A stretch of 20,820 nt of DNA from Zopfochytrium polystomum (GCA_025765615.1 JAIVFJ010000591.1:1-20820), one strand, 5' to 3'; positions 9,259 through 19,476 are shown, counted from the first letter of the stretch. Notes: generated by a model not told the origin, from the sequence alone. Numbers and translations: made by a program.

Positions 9259-11400
9259 ATGAGGGCCCTCAACGACGCAGAGCTGTCCACCGTGAACGCC
9301 GTCTCGCGCGGCGTCGGCGAGCAGGCAAGTGGCACCCCCTGCTAGTTCACCTGCATTGAACCCGGCTGCTGACCGTTGCCCCCTGCCTGTGCCCGCGAAA
9401 CTCGTTGCTTCAAGATCCTGGCCGCGACCGTCGCGAGACTGTACCTGGCGCCAGGAAGGGCGGCGGAATGGAAGTACCAGGACAAGATCGGCGCCGTGGT
9501 GCTCGCACGCAATCGCGACGGGATCTACGCGTTCCATATTATTGATCTGAGGGTGCGTACGATGAAGCGTGGCTGTCGTCTCTTTGGGGTCCGTCTTCTG
9601 CCCTCGCTCACCAAAGTTCGCAAAACAGGATCGCCGAATTGTTTGGTCGTCCGAGCATGACGCCTCTTTCGATTATTTCCAGGACAAGCCGTTTTTCCAC
9701 TCGTTCCCCTCCCAAGTGAGTCACTGCAACTTGGTCAGACAAATGCGTTGCTCCCATGCTCATCGTTGTTTCCTACCATAGGCGGATCGCGCAATGGCTG
9801 GCTTCTCCTTTGCAGATGAAAGCGATGCCGCTGACTTTGCCGACGCTGTCGCCAGGAAGAAGTCCTTGGCCCAGTCACCTCCTGCGCAAGAGAAGGTGGT
9901 TCTGCCACCCAAGCCACCCGTACGAGTACCTCCCCTTCCCAGACCCAACGTCCAACACACTGTATCCGCTTCGGCGTCGGTCTTGGTCGTTTCAAGCGCG
10001 GACTCGTCCAAAGTGCCCCCCACGGTCACGGAAGTCTCGGCGACGGACTCCTCGGCGAAGAACAGATCGAAGAGGGAGTCTAAGAAAGAGGGCGGTGGTG
10101 GGGGTGGTGGCCTCTTTTCGACAATCAGCAAAACGAAAAAAAGGGAAAAGGCTGTAAGGCCGATTATATCGGCACCCTCTGACTTCAAGTAAGAGTCGCT
10201 GATCCTTCGTTTTGTCCTTAACACCCCATCTGCTCTGCAGACATATCAGCCACGTCGGATTCGACCCTGTTCATGGCTTTGAAGGTGCAAACATTCCCTT
10301 GGAGTGGAGGGCAATTTTCGAGAAGGCCGGAATCACCGAGGTATGTGTTCACTGTGCATGCACCGCCCCTCGGAGACCCGACACTCTTTGCAGGAACAGC
10401 TGAAGAACAAGAAGGCTGCAAAGGCTGTTTCGCTGTTTATGAGAGAGCACGCAGCGATGGTTGAGGCTTCAAAGGATGAGCAGTCGCCAGCGACCCCAGC
10501 GAAGCTGACGTCCGGCCCTCCCGAAATCCCTGCCAACTCAAGTGAGTGGTCCAACCCCGATTCTTCTGCCACCTGCAGTTCCTGATTTGGTGCTTTTGCA
10601 CTATCACAGCGAGACGGCCCCCTCCACCGCCCCCACCTTCGCACAGGCCTGCACCACTGATTCCGCCAAAGCCAAACGTCATAGTTCGCTCGCCAACGGC
10701 TCCAGAGGATGCGGCCCCGACTCGAAACGAACCTCTTAATCATGAAGATTCTGGTCCTACTCTGGTACGCCACCAGCCACCCCCCGCCGTCCCTCCTCGC
10801 CGCCAGCTCCAACCAGCTCTATTGCAAAGCGAAGCTCCTCCACGCCCGGTTCCTGCAGTGAAGCTGCGTCCTCCGTCGACGTCCCCTTCTGCCCAACCCT
10901 CCGTGGCCCCTCCTCCGCCACCTCTGGCTCCTCCAGTACTTTCTCCCAGCTTCGAGCAGTATCCCACAGCCACCCGCCCCCACCCAACGAGTTGGCATCT
11001 CCTCCACTCTCTGAAGCGATCACGCCACCGGCCGCGTCGTCCGTTGACGCGCGCACGGACCTGATGGCGTCGATCCGGAACGCCGGCGGCGTCGTAGCGT
11101 CCTGCGAAAGACGGAGCCCGCCGCTGAAGCGACGAGAGTCCCAAGATTAGTAAGCACCTAAGCAGAGCTTGGAGGAGCAACTGAATGAACGCTGGCTCAT
11201 CATCTTGAAGAGGATTGGCAACGGTGAGAGTCTTATTGTATTGTTAATTTTTTTTTTTTTTTTTGTTTCTCTTTTTTTCGTTGCGAGATCTCGTACTTTG
11301 ACCAACTGGGGTGTGCACTGTCTTTTTGTTTCGATTCGGCGAAGCAGAAGACGAGGACGAGTCGCAGGAGAGGGACAGTGAGGAGAGGGACAGTGAATGG
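9259..11400 (+). CDS. WASP/Las17-family actin nucleation-promoting factor
   Basis: Activates Arp2/3 to nucleate branched actin, acting at endocytic sites and in pseudopods. Exons read: 9259-9324, 9415-9552, 9629-9715, 9782-10188, 10241-10340, 10394-10541, 10610 onward, and a last one from 11348. The WH1 domain (residues about 8-120) shows ATVARLYLAPG, EWKYQDKIGAVVLA, FDYFQDKPFFHSF and MAGFSFADESDAADFA. The CRIB motif ISAPSDFKHISHVGFDP is at about residues 226-242, followed by GBD-like helices through VSLFMREH. A long proline-rich part follows, with PPPPPPPSHRP and APPPPPLAPP. A WH2 motif comes next, DLMASIRNAGG then LRKTE (frame change near 11086). The last exon gives the acidic tail EDEDESQERDSEERDSEW. 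The first seven exons are clean; frame changes occur near 10975 and 11086, and 11150-11170 is unclear. The exact stop is uncertain. Confidence 0.88.
9325..9414 (+). other. non-canonical GC-AG intron in WASP gene
   Basis: CAG/GCAAGT follows codon 22, the classic strong GC donor, and the intron ends TTCAAG at 9414. Phase 0 is kept: 66 nt of exon precede it and ATC CTG GCC follows, reading directly into the WH1 core. No GT donor nearby restores the frame. Confidence 0.65.
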
Positions 11401-11412
11401 AACGCCGTTGTG

Positions 11413-11690
11413 TATTTTACATTGTCAAGTTCTGGGGAAGGGAGTTTTGTGCTGTTTCGGACTGAGGGTGTTGGAGCGAATAAAGGAGAGTTATTGAGGC
11501 TTGCCACACCCACGCCAGAACAATCAGAACGACATATTATTTCGCGCAGGACAGAAGACGGAAGGGGAAAGAAAAAAAAAGGGAAAAAAACAGAAAAAAA
11601 ACAAAGTCAAAGAAACAACAGTGTTTCAAATACACTGCTGGGACAGCGAAATTCAAGAAAGCAAACTGCGATGATTCTCAAAATCCAAAG
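11413..11690. other. WASP 3' flank, no gene seen
   Basis: An open plus-strand frame continues from the acidic exon but becomes Lys-rich and lacks domains (11570-11620 is A-rich). It is probably the 3' untranslated region of the WASP gene. Confidence 0.35.
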
Positions 11691-11763
11691 TATACGTTCA
11701 TATCCGCCTGGATCGTGCAAATCCACTCGAAGCTATTCACATTCTATGTCGAATCACCTGTCA

Positions 11764-11980
11764 GTTTGCCGGCCGGGTGCGCGCCGCGATCCTCGAGTCC
11801 AGGACCGGCGAGGAGCTGCAAAAGGCGCTCCTTGCAACGTACGATGCGCCGTCGTATAGGATGGCGGCGCCGTCGCCGGAGCACTATGCGCCTGTCTTGT
11901 TTGCGGCGGGCGCGGGTTCGGAGGATAAAGGGACGCTGGTGATTGACGGATGGGAGTCGCTTTCTTCCCTTTACAAATGA
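11764..11980 (+). pseudogene. extradiol ring-cleavage dioxygenase (DODA/LigB-type), C-terminal exon only
   Basis: Family members open catechol-type rings with a non-haem iron. After a plausible acceptor (CACCTGTCAG, ending about 11763), the frame reads FAGRVRAAILESRTGEEL, then YDAPSYRMAAPSPEHYAPVL and FAAGAGSEDKG. It ends GWESLSSLYK with a TGA at 11978-11980. PSPEHYAPVLFAAGAG matches the conserved C-terminal HPxPEHxxPLxVxxGAA block of this family, with Ala in place of the His before Pro. The iron-binding N-terminal two thirds, about 200 residues, are absent: upstream lies only the WASP 3' flank. This is either a gene remnant or the exon of a gene whose other part was lost from the assembly. 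Confidence 0.6.
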
Positions 11981-12140
11981 CTCTTACAGGTTTGGTGATG
12001 ATTATTAAGGACTGCAGTGGTTACATTCTTTCACGTTTGGGTTGGATCTCTTGGTCACTAAGTGCTTCCTGCTACCATTCGGCTGTGTCAAATAAACCTG
12101 CGAATTGTCTGAGATCGGAGTTGCAAAACACAAGACAGCA

Positions 12141-13812
12141 ATGAAAGGCGCCGAAGGCTCGTCCGCCGGCTGGTTCCACGCCTCCCGCACCAAAAAGCTC
12201 TACGCGCTCATCACCGCCTTCATCGCCATCACATCTGTCTCCTATTTCGTCCTCCTGAGCGATCGTCCGACTCTGAGTCCCCGCTCTCCCTGCACGACGC
12301 GATCGGATCTACGAAGAATCCGGCCCCGCACAACGGCGCCTGGTCCTGCAACAGAACGCACCCGAGCGATCTCCATCCCCAGAGGCGCGGATGCAGTCCT
12401 CGCGCGTTTTACGAGCTTCACGATGCGGAGCAGGGGTTTTCGAGGGAGCGGTTGTGCGTTCCTGCCGGATCGCGTGAGCTGAAGGAGGGCGATTGGGGTC
12501 ACGGATCGGATATTCCTTTGTGGAAGAGGAACCTTGGTGAGATTGATTGTTTGCTCGCGCATAGATGTGACAGATCTTTCTGATTCCCACCGCATTGAAC
12601 AGGCGGCCAGGAATGCGAGGGAACGCAAGAGGTTTACAATAAATTTGGAATGGTGGGTTGCTCAGTTCCTCCTCGCTCTCCTCCTGTAAGTTGACGAACC
12701 TTTTATTTCGTAGGAGCATCTAGGTTCGCGCATTCTGTAACATCCTTCCTCAATGACTCTGATCTCTCACGCCATCGTGCAGACTTCACCAACCCCCTCC
12801 TAGTGGACTCTTGCAGCAACCTCGATCCGGACCCGAGCCAGTTCAAGATACCCAAAATCGTCCACTTTGGTCTTTGGCCTCCAACCCAACTTTGGCGACT
12901 TCCCAGTTCCAGTTGTCCACTACATGGCCATCAAGATGGCCCCACACTTCATCAAGCCAGACGTCATCATGCTTCCACTACAAGTACGAGCCAAAGGGAG
13001 AGTGGTGGTGAGCGACGCAAAGAAACTGGTCAAGCTCGCGTCTACGTCGAGTCGGTGCCGACGAAGATCTTTGGCAACCCAGTGGAGGAACATTTCGCAT
13101 CAGGCCGACATTCTCCGGATGCAAGTTGTCCTCAAATACGGTATTACTTTGGTTCATCCTTTTTGAACGGCGTCGAGTAATTTGAATTTGAAGGCGGCAT
13201 CTACCTCGACAGCGACATGATGGTCTTCCGCTCGCTCGACCCCCTCCTTCACCACGAGACAGTGCTCGGCAAAGAGGACGAGGCGGGGCTCTGCAACGCC
13301 ATGATCATGGCCGCCCCGAACGCGACCTTTATGCGCGAGTGGTACAACAGGTACACCACCTTCAACGACCTCGAATGGTCCGAGCATTCGGTGAAACTGC
13401 CGCTGAGGCTCGCGTCGACCCCGCGGGACGATATCTGCGTCATGCCGAGGGTGAGCTTCTTCTACCCGAGCTACCACAGGAATCATTGCGAGGTGAGTTA
13501 TTAAGCTAAAAGGGAATCGAAGATGGAATCTGTGAGCTGAAGGCTGCCCTTCTAGTTTGTCCACTTGGCAGATGAATATATTTCGATAATGGTTATCAGG
13601 TAAGTATTTCCTTGCTCCTTATAGCATTAACGGATAATTTCCCTTTTGCTCTCTAGTACGCCTACCACGCGTCCAACCACGCTTCAGGGACGTGGACGAA
13701 GGAGATCACCCCAGAGGTGGTCATGACGAAAAATACGTCCTTTACGAGGCTGCTAAGGCCTTTCCTCGATGAGGATCTCAGAGCGGCCGTTGAAAAGAAG
13801 CTGAAGGCGTGA
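12141..13812 (+). CDS. GT32-family glycosyltransferase, type II Golgi membrane protein (frame-disrupted)
   Basis: Transfers a sugar from a nucleotide donor using a DxD motif. The start at 12141 gives a short cytosolic tail and the anchor LYALITAFIAITSVSYFVLL (residues about 20-39), then a lumenal stem with WSCNRTHPSD. The catalytic part shows IPKIVHF, LQPNFGDFPVPVVHYMAIK, FIKPDVIML, HYKYEPKGEWW, then HQADILRMQVVLKYG. GIYLDSDMMVFRSLDPLL carries the DxD at 13206-13214. NAMIMAAPNATFMREWY and YHASNHASGTW follow, with a TGA at 13810. Introns: 12537-12602, 12653-12713, 12724-12782, 13141-13193, 13493-13555, 13600-13656. About six 1-2 nt frame changes are needed, for example near 12260, 12869, 12972, 13007, 13100 and 13578. 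Sugar specificity is unknown. Convergent with the ABCA-like gene. Confidence 0.82.
12714..12723 (+). other. 10-nt microexon of the GT32 gene
   Basis: GAGCATCTAG lies between introns 12653-12713 (GT...TTTCGTAG) and 12724-12782 (GT...CGTGCAG). Including it joins the preceding ATG to the following ACTTCACC as M-E-H-L-D-F-T-N and keeps the frame into NPLLVDSC. Skipping it shifts the frame. Confidence 0.6.
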
Positions 13813-13892
13813 TCTTGTTCCCTGCGCATTTTTTTTTTCTTGATTTAGAGAGAGTGTGCTCCTTTTCGGCACGAAATATTTATTGAAAGAAC

Positions 13893-14058
13893 AACTGAAA
13901 CGAAATCGTTGCATGATGAAAAGAGATTTAGATCCATTGCTTTGTATTAACTCGTTTTTTTAAAAAACTGAAACGAAAGCGCTGCATGATAGAATGAGAT
14001 GTAGATCCGCGACTTCTTGCTTTTTCCATTTTATTTTCGTTTAACTCGATTTTTTCGC
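13893..14058. repeat. imperfect tandem duplication, about 73 nt
   Basis: Two copies begin AACTGAAACGAAA at 13893 and 13966 and share GCATGAT, GATNTAGATCC and TAACTCG-T-rich landmarks. They lie between the convergent GT32 and ABCA-like genes. The second copy runs into the last codons of the ABCA-like gene. Confidence 0.75.
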
Positions 14059-17000
14059 TCACACCCGTTCATCATTACCCCGAACCACTCTCCCACGTTG
14101 GTGCGCTTCAAGACCTGAAGAAACACAATCCTCCAGTGTCAGTTTGCTTAACGTCCCTGTGTGCTATCGGTTTGGAACAATTATCGGAGCAGTTTGTTAC
14201 AACACTCACCACTCAGTGTCACCATTCCTTTGATCTGACAGCTCCTCGACTTTACAAAGCACCTTCTTCAGTGGCCCGATGCTGCTTTGCAAACTGTTAG
14301 CACCGCTCAAGTGCAAACCCTCTCAGCGCAACAAAACCCGGGCGGCAAGACGCTGTCTCGACCTCTTCTGTCGCCATCTCCGTCGGTGAGGCCCGACTCG
14401 CACCGGAAGCTGAGTATGAGGCCATATCGTGGCGGCTTTGAGGAGCTGGAGAGCCAAGGGAGCGGTAATGCGGCCGGAGACCATGATGCCGATCCGGTCG
14501 CAGCAGGCTTCGGCTTCTTCCATGGAGTGAGTTGTCTTTTTTGAAGGATAATTTTGTTTAACGGGTTTTGGACGGAGTTTGGACAGAGGGACTGACAGAA
14601 TCACGGCCTTCCGGCGCTGGCGCGCTGAATGATGCTCCAGATACTCTTTCGGACCTTCAAGTCCAGTCCCGTCTGGCGGTTGGCAACATCAGAACCGCAT
14701 CAAAAACGCACGAAGGTTTTTCCAGGACACTTACCGTCGGCTCGTCCAAAAAAATCACGCTCGGCGACCCAGTCAACGCAATCGCAATGCTCAACCGCCT
14801 CTTCTGCCCCCCAGAAAGCTGGCAGACTAGCTTGTCCGCCATCCTCTCGAGCTCAACCTGCCTCAGCATCTCCTCGACTATCCTCGCCTCCTCTTCCACC
14901 GCCAGAATCCTCGACGATTTCGCCCTCACGTAAAAATACAAATGCTCGCGAATCGACAGGTCCTCCCAAAGCAGGTCTTGCTGCGGACAGACGCCGATCC
15001 GCTCCTGCCGCGCAAGTCCGGCGTCGCGGCTGACGCACCGGCCAGGTGGTGCCCTGCGATCACAGCGTCGCCGGAGGAAGCGCGTTGCAGCCCGGTGAGG
15101 ACTGAAACGAGGGTCGACTTGCCGGCGCCCGTTTGGGCCGAGGAGGCCGAGGACTTCGCTTGAGCTGACAGCGAGGTGGACCCCGTCGACCGCGAGCTTG
15201 GGACGGGTTGACTCATCGGCGGGCAAGCGGTCGTTGGTGGGGGCTACTTGTGTGCTTTGTAGGCACGAGTTTAACACTCTGGCGCCGAGGCGTACAAGTC
15301 GTGAGCCTAAACCAAGCTGCGATGGCTTGGAAGCGCCGTGGATCTTGCGGATCCCCGTTCACAATCAGCGGAACGCGGGAGCTCCCATCATCGGGGCCTC
15401 TCGCAAAGTCGTCAAGCAGAAGCTGCCGCACACGCGAGCGCTCGTGCGTGACCTCTGGGTCTTCCACGTACTTTTCATTCTCCTCGGCCTCGGTCACCCG
15501 AGCAGACACTTCACCGTCACCGTCGAGACGAATCCGCTCTTCAAAGCTGACGCTTGCGCTCCACAGCCCTCGCAAGCCGAGCCGCTGGGACTGAAATCGG
15601 CCAGTGCCACGGTCGCGGTGGCTCGCCGCTACTGTTTTGCGCTTCGGCGTTGCCGAGATCGCTGCGACCGAGGTGGAATTACTGTATCGAGGTAACCTGC
15701 CAGGAAAGGGAGGAAAATGGCTTGGACGGCAAGGGCCAAAAGGAAACGTGCTACTTCGTCCGTCGGTGGGAGACTGGAGAAGGTGCGATAAGGATTCGCG
15801 GACGATGTCGAAAAAGCTCGCCTCGAGTTTTTGACAATGAGCGTGTCAATGATAATGCAAGTGTTTCATTGGAAGACCTTACTGGTTTAAAACCGAAAGC
15901 GCTCGATAGAATGCGAACGGCGGCCAGATCAGAAGCGTTGAAGGAATCGAAGAGGCTGCGTCAAACAATTGATCCAGTGATAGACTGACGACAACGCTGC
16001 ACATCACCAAAAGGAATACAACGACTAGAAATAGTTAGCTTTTCTGATATTTCGACTGCGCGAAATACCAAGTGCAAGCTGGTGTGAATGGAACACTTTG
16101 GAAAAAGGAGAAGGCCATGCCGATTTGCACGAATGTCCACAGCGCGAAGAGAAGGAGAATCAACGTGATCGAAGTCTATCATCAAGCTCTTCATTAGACG
16201 GGGATGGTTGGGAGGCCTGCTCACCTGTGTGAACAACTCCAGCCTTGACAAGAATCCTGAGGCAATAAACATCTGATAATGCTCAGTGCAGTCCATGCAT
16301 CAATGCTCACTCTACCGTGAAGGAGGTCAGACTTAGGAAAAGAAATGTCGCGAAGTGAGCCAAATTGTACAATCCGAGGTTAACGCCGTTCTATACTCGT
16401 TGCGTTATCAGTTTTTGAAAGCCAATTGCATAACACTTGCCATTCTCATCATCGTGACAATCTATATCAGTTTCCTTTAGTTCGACGTTTTCAAGTTGAG
16501 CATGGAATTTACCTGAGCCTCTCTCTCATGCACCAAAATCAGCAACGAACAGCGGCATCAAAAACGACACCCAAACGGGTACAGCACGCCTCCAAAGTAG
16601 CTCCCCAGCGGCGGAACCTTCCCGTCCGCCCTCAGCCCCGGAAACGCCCTCATCGACTGCGTGATCGTTGCCAGCCCCAGCCGCCCCGGCATAGACGCCG
16701 CAGCACCCCGTTCGAGATCTTGGAACAATCGCCGCGAGCCGAAACGGATCCCCTTTTTGGATCGTACCCTAATTCGCCTCGACGCCCTCGTCCAGACGCG
16801 CGTCGGACCCATTGAGAAGTCATGCTGATGGAGCGGGATGAGGGTACGACGGCGTCGAAGTGGATGGCGCCCGAGGCATTATACGTGTGCTTGCGAGCCG
16901 TGTCCGGCAGGAGAACCGACACATGTCGAGTACGTTGTTTATCGGCTGTGAGTGCGTGCTGTCGATGTATGAAAGCTGTTCACGGTTTTTATAGCCGGAT

Positions 17001-18181
17001 CTTAGGAGTGCTAGATCGAGCTTATTCTGTGGGTGCCATTCTTTGCCCGGGTCGAATGTAAGAAAAACAAGTAATGAGCTCAGAAAACGAATTGCGCTCA
17101 TAAAAATAACCACGGCTGAAAAGATAGGAAGCCACTGATACCCGGACAGAATCGGTCCCTTCATGTCGATTTCGATCACAACACTCTCTTCTCCGTCGAC
17201 TCCAAAATGCCACGCTGTCTGATTCGGAAACACCGGATCGAACCCATAAATCGGAAAGTCCGTCTCCCCGATCGGCAACGCCGTGCTTTCGATCGCGACC
17301 ACTGGCGACTCTTGATCCTGGTTCAGCACCCACGACCGATTCACCGAGTCCGCCATCCCGACCAGGTACCACTCCCTCGTCTGCTTCGCGACTAGCACCG
17401 CCGTCAGCGTCTCGATCGCCGGCAGGTTCAGCCACCCGGCGTCCGGCTGCGGCAGGAACGTCGTGTCCGCTGTGAACAGCGGGTCCCGCGTCGACACGTG
17501 CGGGTCCATCACGTATGGCGGCTTCCCGACCGCGTGCCGCCGGCCGAAGGTGTGCACGCAGAACGCGTGCGGGAAGACTGTGTAGGCTTGGTTGAGGTCG
17601 AGCACGGAGCCGCTGCTGCCGAAGAGGGTTGTTGCGAGTTTGAGAAAATTGACGTGCGTGACGGGGAGCGTTGCGCCCGGGACTGTGAGGGGTCGGTGAC
17701 GGGGAGCGCTGGGTTGGTGGTGCTGAGGATGGGGAAATTGTTGCCGTCAAGTGCGGTTTCGTTCGAGCAGTAAAGACATCTGTGCAGGTTGGAATTTAGA
17801 CGACTGAAAAATTGGAATTGATTTCGTACTCTGGATCTTGAGGCCTTTGAGTAACGCCGATTGTATGAAAAGACCCAGCCCCATCGAGATCACCACCATC
17901 ATGACGGGACACACGCTTGGCTATGTAAGGATCAATCGAATGAGGAAGATCTGCCCCTTACCTTACACAGCAGATGCTGCTGACCCAATGTCTCTGGAAC
18001 AAAACACATCGTCATCGTCACCGAAACAGGGATCGATCATCCTACCTTATGATAAGCAACTGTTTTGAAGGCCTTTCGCAATGGAACTGTAAGTCTTGGC
18101 CAATGCCGATTCGTTCCATCTAGGCTTACCAGAGCGCGGCATTGCGCCCGGAGACGGTGAGGCTGGGTATATGCACGACAT
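14031..18181 (-). CDS. ABCA-type ABC transporter, half-size (frame-disrupted)
   Basis: Likely an ATP-driven lipid or sterol exporter/flippase. The start near 18181 reads MSCIYPASPSPG. Order: LRKAFKTVAYHK, then TM1 (VMMVVISMGLGLF, about 17900). A large extracellular domain follows (about 17760-17060) with Cys and glycosylation-type Asn. TM2 lies near VSFLMPLFVADFG (about 16570), then the coupling motif LVHEREAQ and MMRM. Further TM exons are NGVNLGLYNLAHFATF, TSITLILLLFALWTFVQIG and VVVFLLVMCSVVVSLSL with PPFAFYRAL, and LAGYLDTVIP. The linker is EDPEVTHERSRVRQLL (about 15460). The NBD has VLGLLGPNG and GAGKSTL (Walker A, about 15130), VCPQQDLLWEDL (Q-loop), LSGGQKRRLSIAI (signature, about 14820), VIFLDEPT (Walker B) and THSMEEAEACCDRIGIM (H-loop, about 14520). 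About ten introns and several 1-nt frame changes. A second TMD-NBD half is absent, as in half-size ABCA members. Confidence 0.75.
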
Positions 18182-18439
18182 GGAGCGGGATCGCAACTCC
18201 TAGATCCCCTGACAAACTTTTTTCATTTACTGCCGACATAAAGAGTACATTTGGAATGGTGTTTCTCGTTCCACCAATGTGTGAAAGCGCACCTCGGCTT
18301 GGGGTTTGTGCGAAGGAGCAGTTACTTGTTGTCATCATAGCGGGCTTTGAGAACGAATAACAAACAACATTTGGCAGATATCTTTTGTAATTTGCAATTG
18401 TGCCACTGCAGATCTCAAAACTAATTCTTCTTGTTAGAA
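18182..18439. other. spacer between ABCA-like start and duplicated gene remnant
   Basis: About 260 nt holding the presumed promoter of the ABCA-like gene (minus strand) and the 3' flank of the remnant at 18440. No core promoter motif is clear. Confidence 0.35.
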
Positions 18440-19060
18440 CAACAACACAGCCTCCTTGTACCACATGATCATCCACCTTTTCTGCGCTCTTTTTGCATCT
18501 TCTCCGCCCCACTAATCAGCCCTTATTCCATTGCCAACTTTTACGTGCTTGATCTCGTCGGCGACACGGGCTTCTTTTTGAATGGGTTCCACGACTTTCC
18601 GCCGGACGCCGTCGACTTGAAGCCGCGAGCCGGCTCGCCAATCCAGGTGCGTCAGCGTGCCTCCGTCCCTTGTGTGAGAACTGTCGGCCTGAGCGCCCAG
18701 GTCTTGCACCGTCCACTCGTCGCTGGTGAGGGCAAAGTCGATCGCGCGATGAAAGATGAATTGGTGGGAGCGGAATTTCGCTCTTGCTGCAGTCGGTCTG
18801 TGCGATTGAAAGTCAGCCAACTACTGCTATGGAGGCCCTTGTGCCAACCGAAGGAATAAATGAATGTCCCTACCAGCTTGTGTGCTTTTTGGCCGCCGCA
18901 AACCGTATAGCAGCTTTGCGGATCCTCCTCATAGTGGTTGATGACTTTGTTTTCCTTGCTTTTGTCCTGCTCGAAACCGTCCTTGCACCTCTTCTGGGTT
19001 GCCTGTTGAGCATTTTTCCTGTTACGGTGGTGCTCCTACATAAAAATGTAAGTGAATTAT
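18440..19060 (-). pseudogene. degenerate copy of the 19545-20660 unknown gene
   Basis: Product unknown. On the minus strand an acceptor TTTATGTAG (about 19036) opens an exon reading EHHRNRKNAQQATQKRCKDG, FEQDKSKENKVINHYEEDP and QSCYTVCGGQKAHKL (about 19035-18893). This is homologous to exon 2 of the better copy. An intron follows (donor GTAGGG, acceptor GACTGCAG) at the same place as in the other copy. The next exon has HRAIDFALTSDEW, DEIKHVKVGNGI, then after frame changes SGAEKMQK and KVDDHVVQGGCVVV (about 18465). No counterpart of the signal-peptide exon is found upstream, the third exon shifts frame at least twice, and the stop of the other copy is missing. I infer a tandem duplication followed by decay. 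Confidence 0.7.
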
Positions 19061-19244
19061 GTAAACACAGAAGGGGCTTCACAGCACGAAGACCCTGAAG
19101 TGCGGAGGCGAAAAGCAGACGCCAAAAGCTTGCTGAACTGTTTCAAGCCCTGTGAACGCGAACCGTTGGAGCATGACGTTGCGATCGGACGTGCGCCGCC
19201 ACCGCCACCCACCAGAAAACGTCGTCTTGTTGTTTTCAACCCCC

Positions 19245-19305
19245 AGTCAGCCAGTCAGTCAGGCAGTCAGTCAGTCGGCCAGTCCGCCAGTCACGCATGC
19301 AGTCA
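19245..19305. repeat. degenerate CAGT tandem repeat
   Basis: About fifteen CAGT/CAGC/CCAG units with substitutions (cagtcagtcaggcagtcagt and similar). A decayed tetranucleotide microsatellite. Confidence 0.85.
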
Positions 19306-19411
19306 ATACGCCGCCCTTCTCTCCTCTCTCTTCTCACCCGCCCCCGTGCCCGTTTCCTCCAAAACACACATATCCTTCTGTTTCTGTTTGGGGGGTCTGC
19401 TTAAAAAGAAA

Positions 19412-19426
19412 TGACGTCACGCCAAT
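19412..19426. promoter_or_regulatory. CRE palindrome TGACGTCA with adjacent CCAAT
   Basis: TGACGTCA (19412-19419) is the perfect CREB/ATF-type bZIP site. CCAAT follows at 19422-19426. Placed between the two gene copies, it could serve the minus-strand degenerate copy. Function is inferred only. Confidence 0.35.
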
Positions 19427-19464
19427 GGGTTTTCCTCCCGCTTTTGGGGGCTCGTTCGTCAAAG

Positions 19465-19476
19465 TTTCACGTGAAA
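19465..19476. promoter_or_regulatory. E-box palindrome TTTCACGTGAAA
   Basis: A perfect 12-nt palindrome centred on CACGTG, the bHLH core (Cbf1/Pho4-type in fungi). It lies 45 nt from the CRE-type site. Function is inferred only. Confidence 0.35.

Noticed and set aside
11148..11170. 16-nt intron (GTAAGCACCTAAGCAG) in the WASP gene
   Set aside because: Too short to be spliced by any known spliceosome. More likely a sequence error or a truncated intron in this stretch.
18784..19098. Plus-strand frame with hydrophobic segments resembling a small membrane protein
   Set aside because: It is the antisense of the EHHRNRK...CYTVCGG exon. Complementing Lys/Glu-rich codons yields Leu/Phe/Val-rich sequence.
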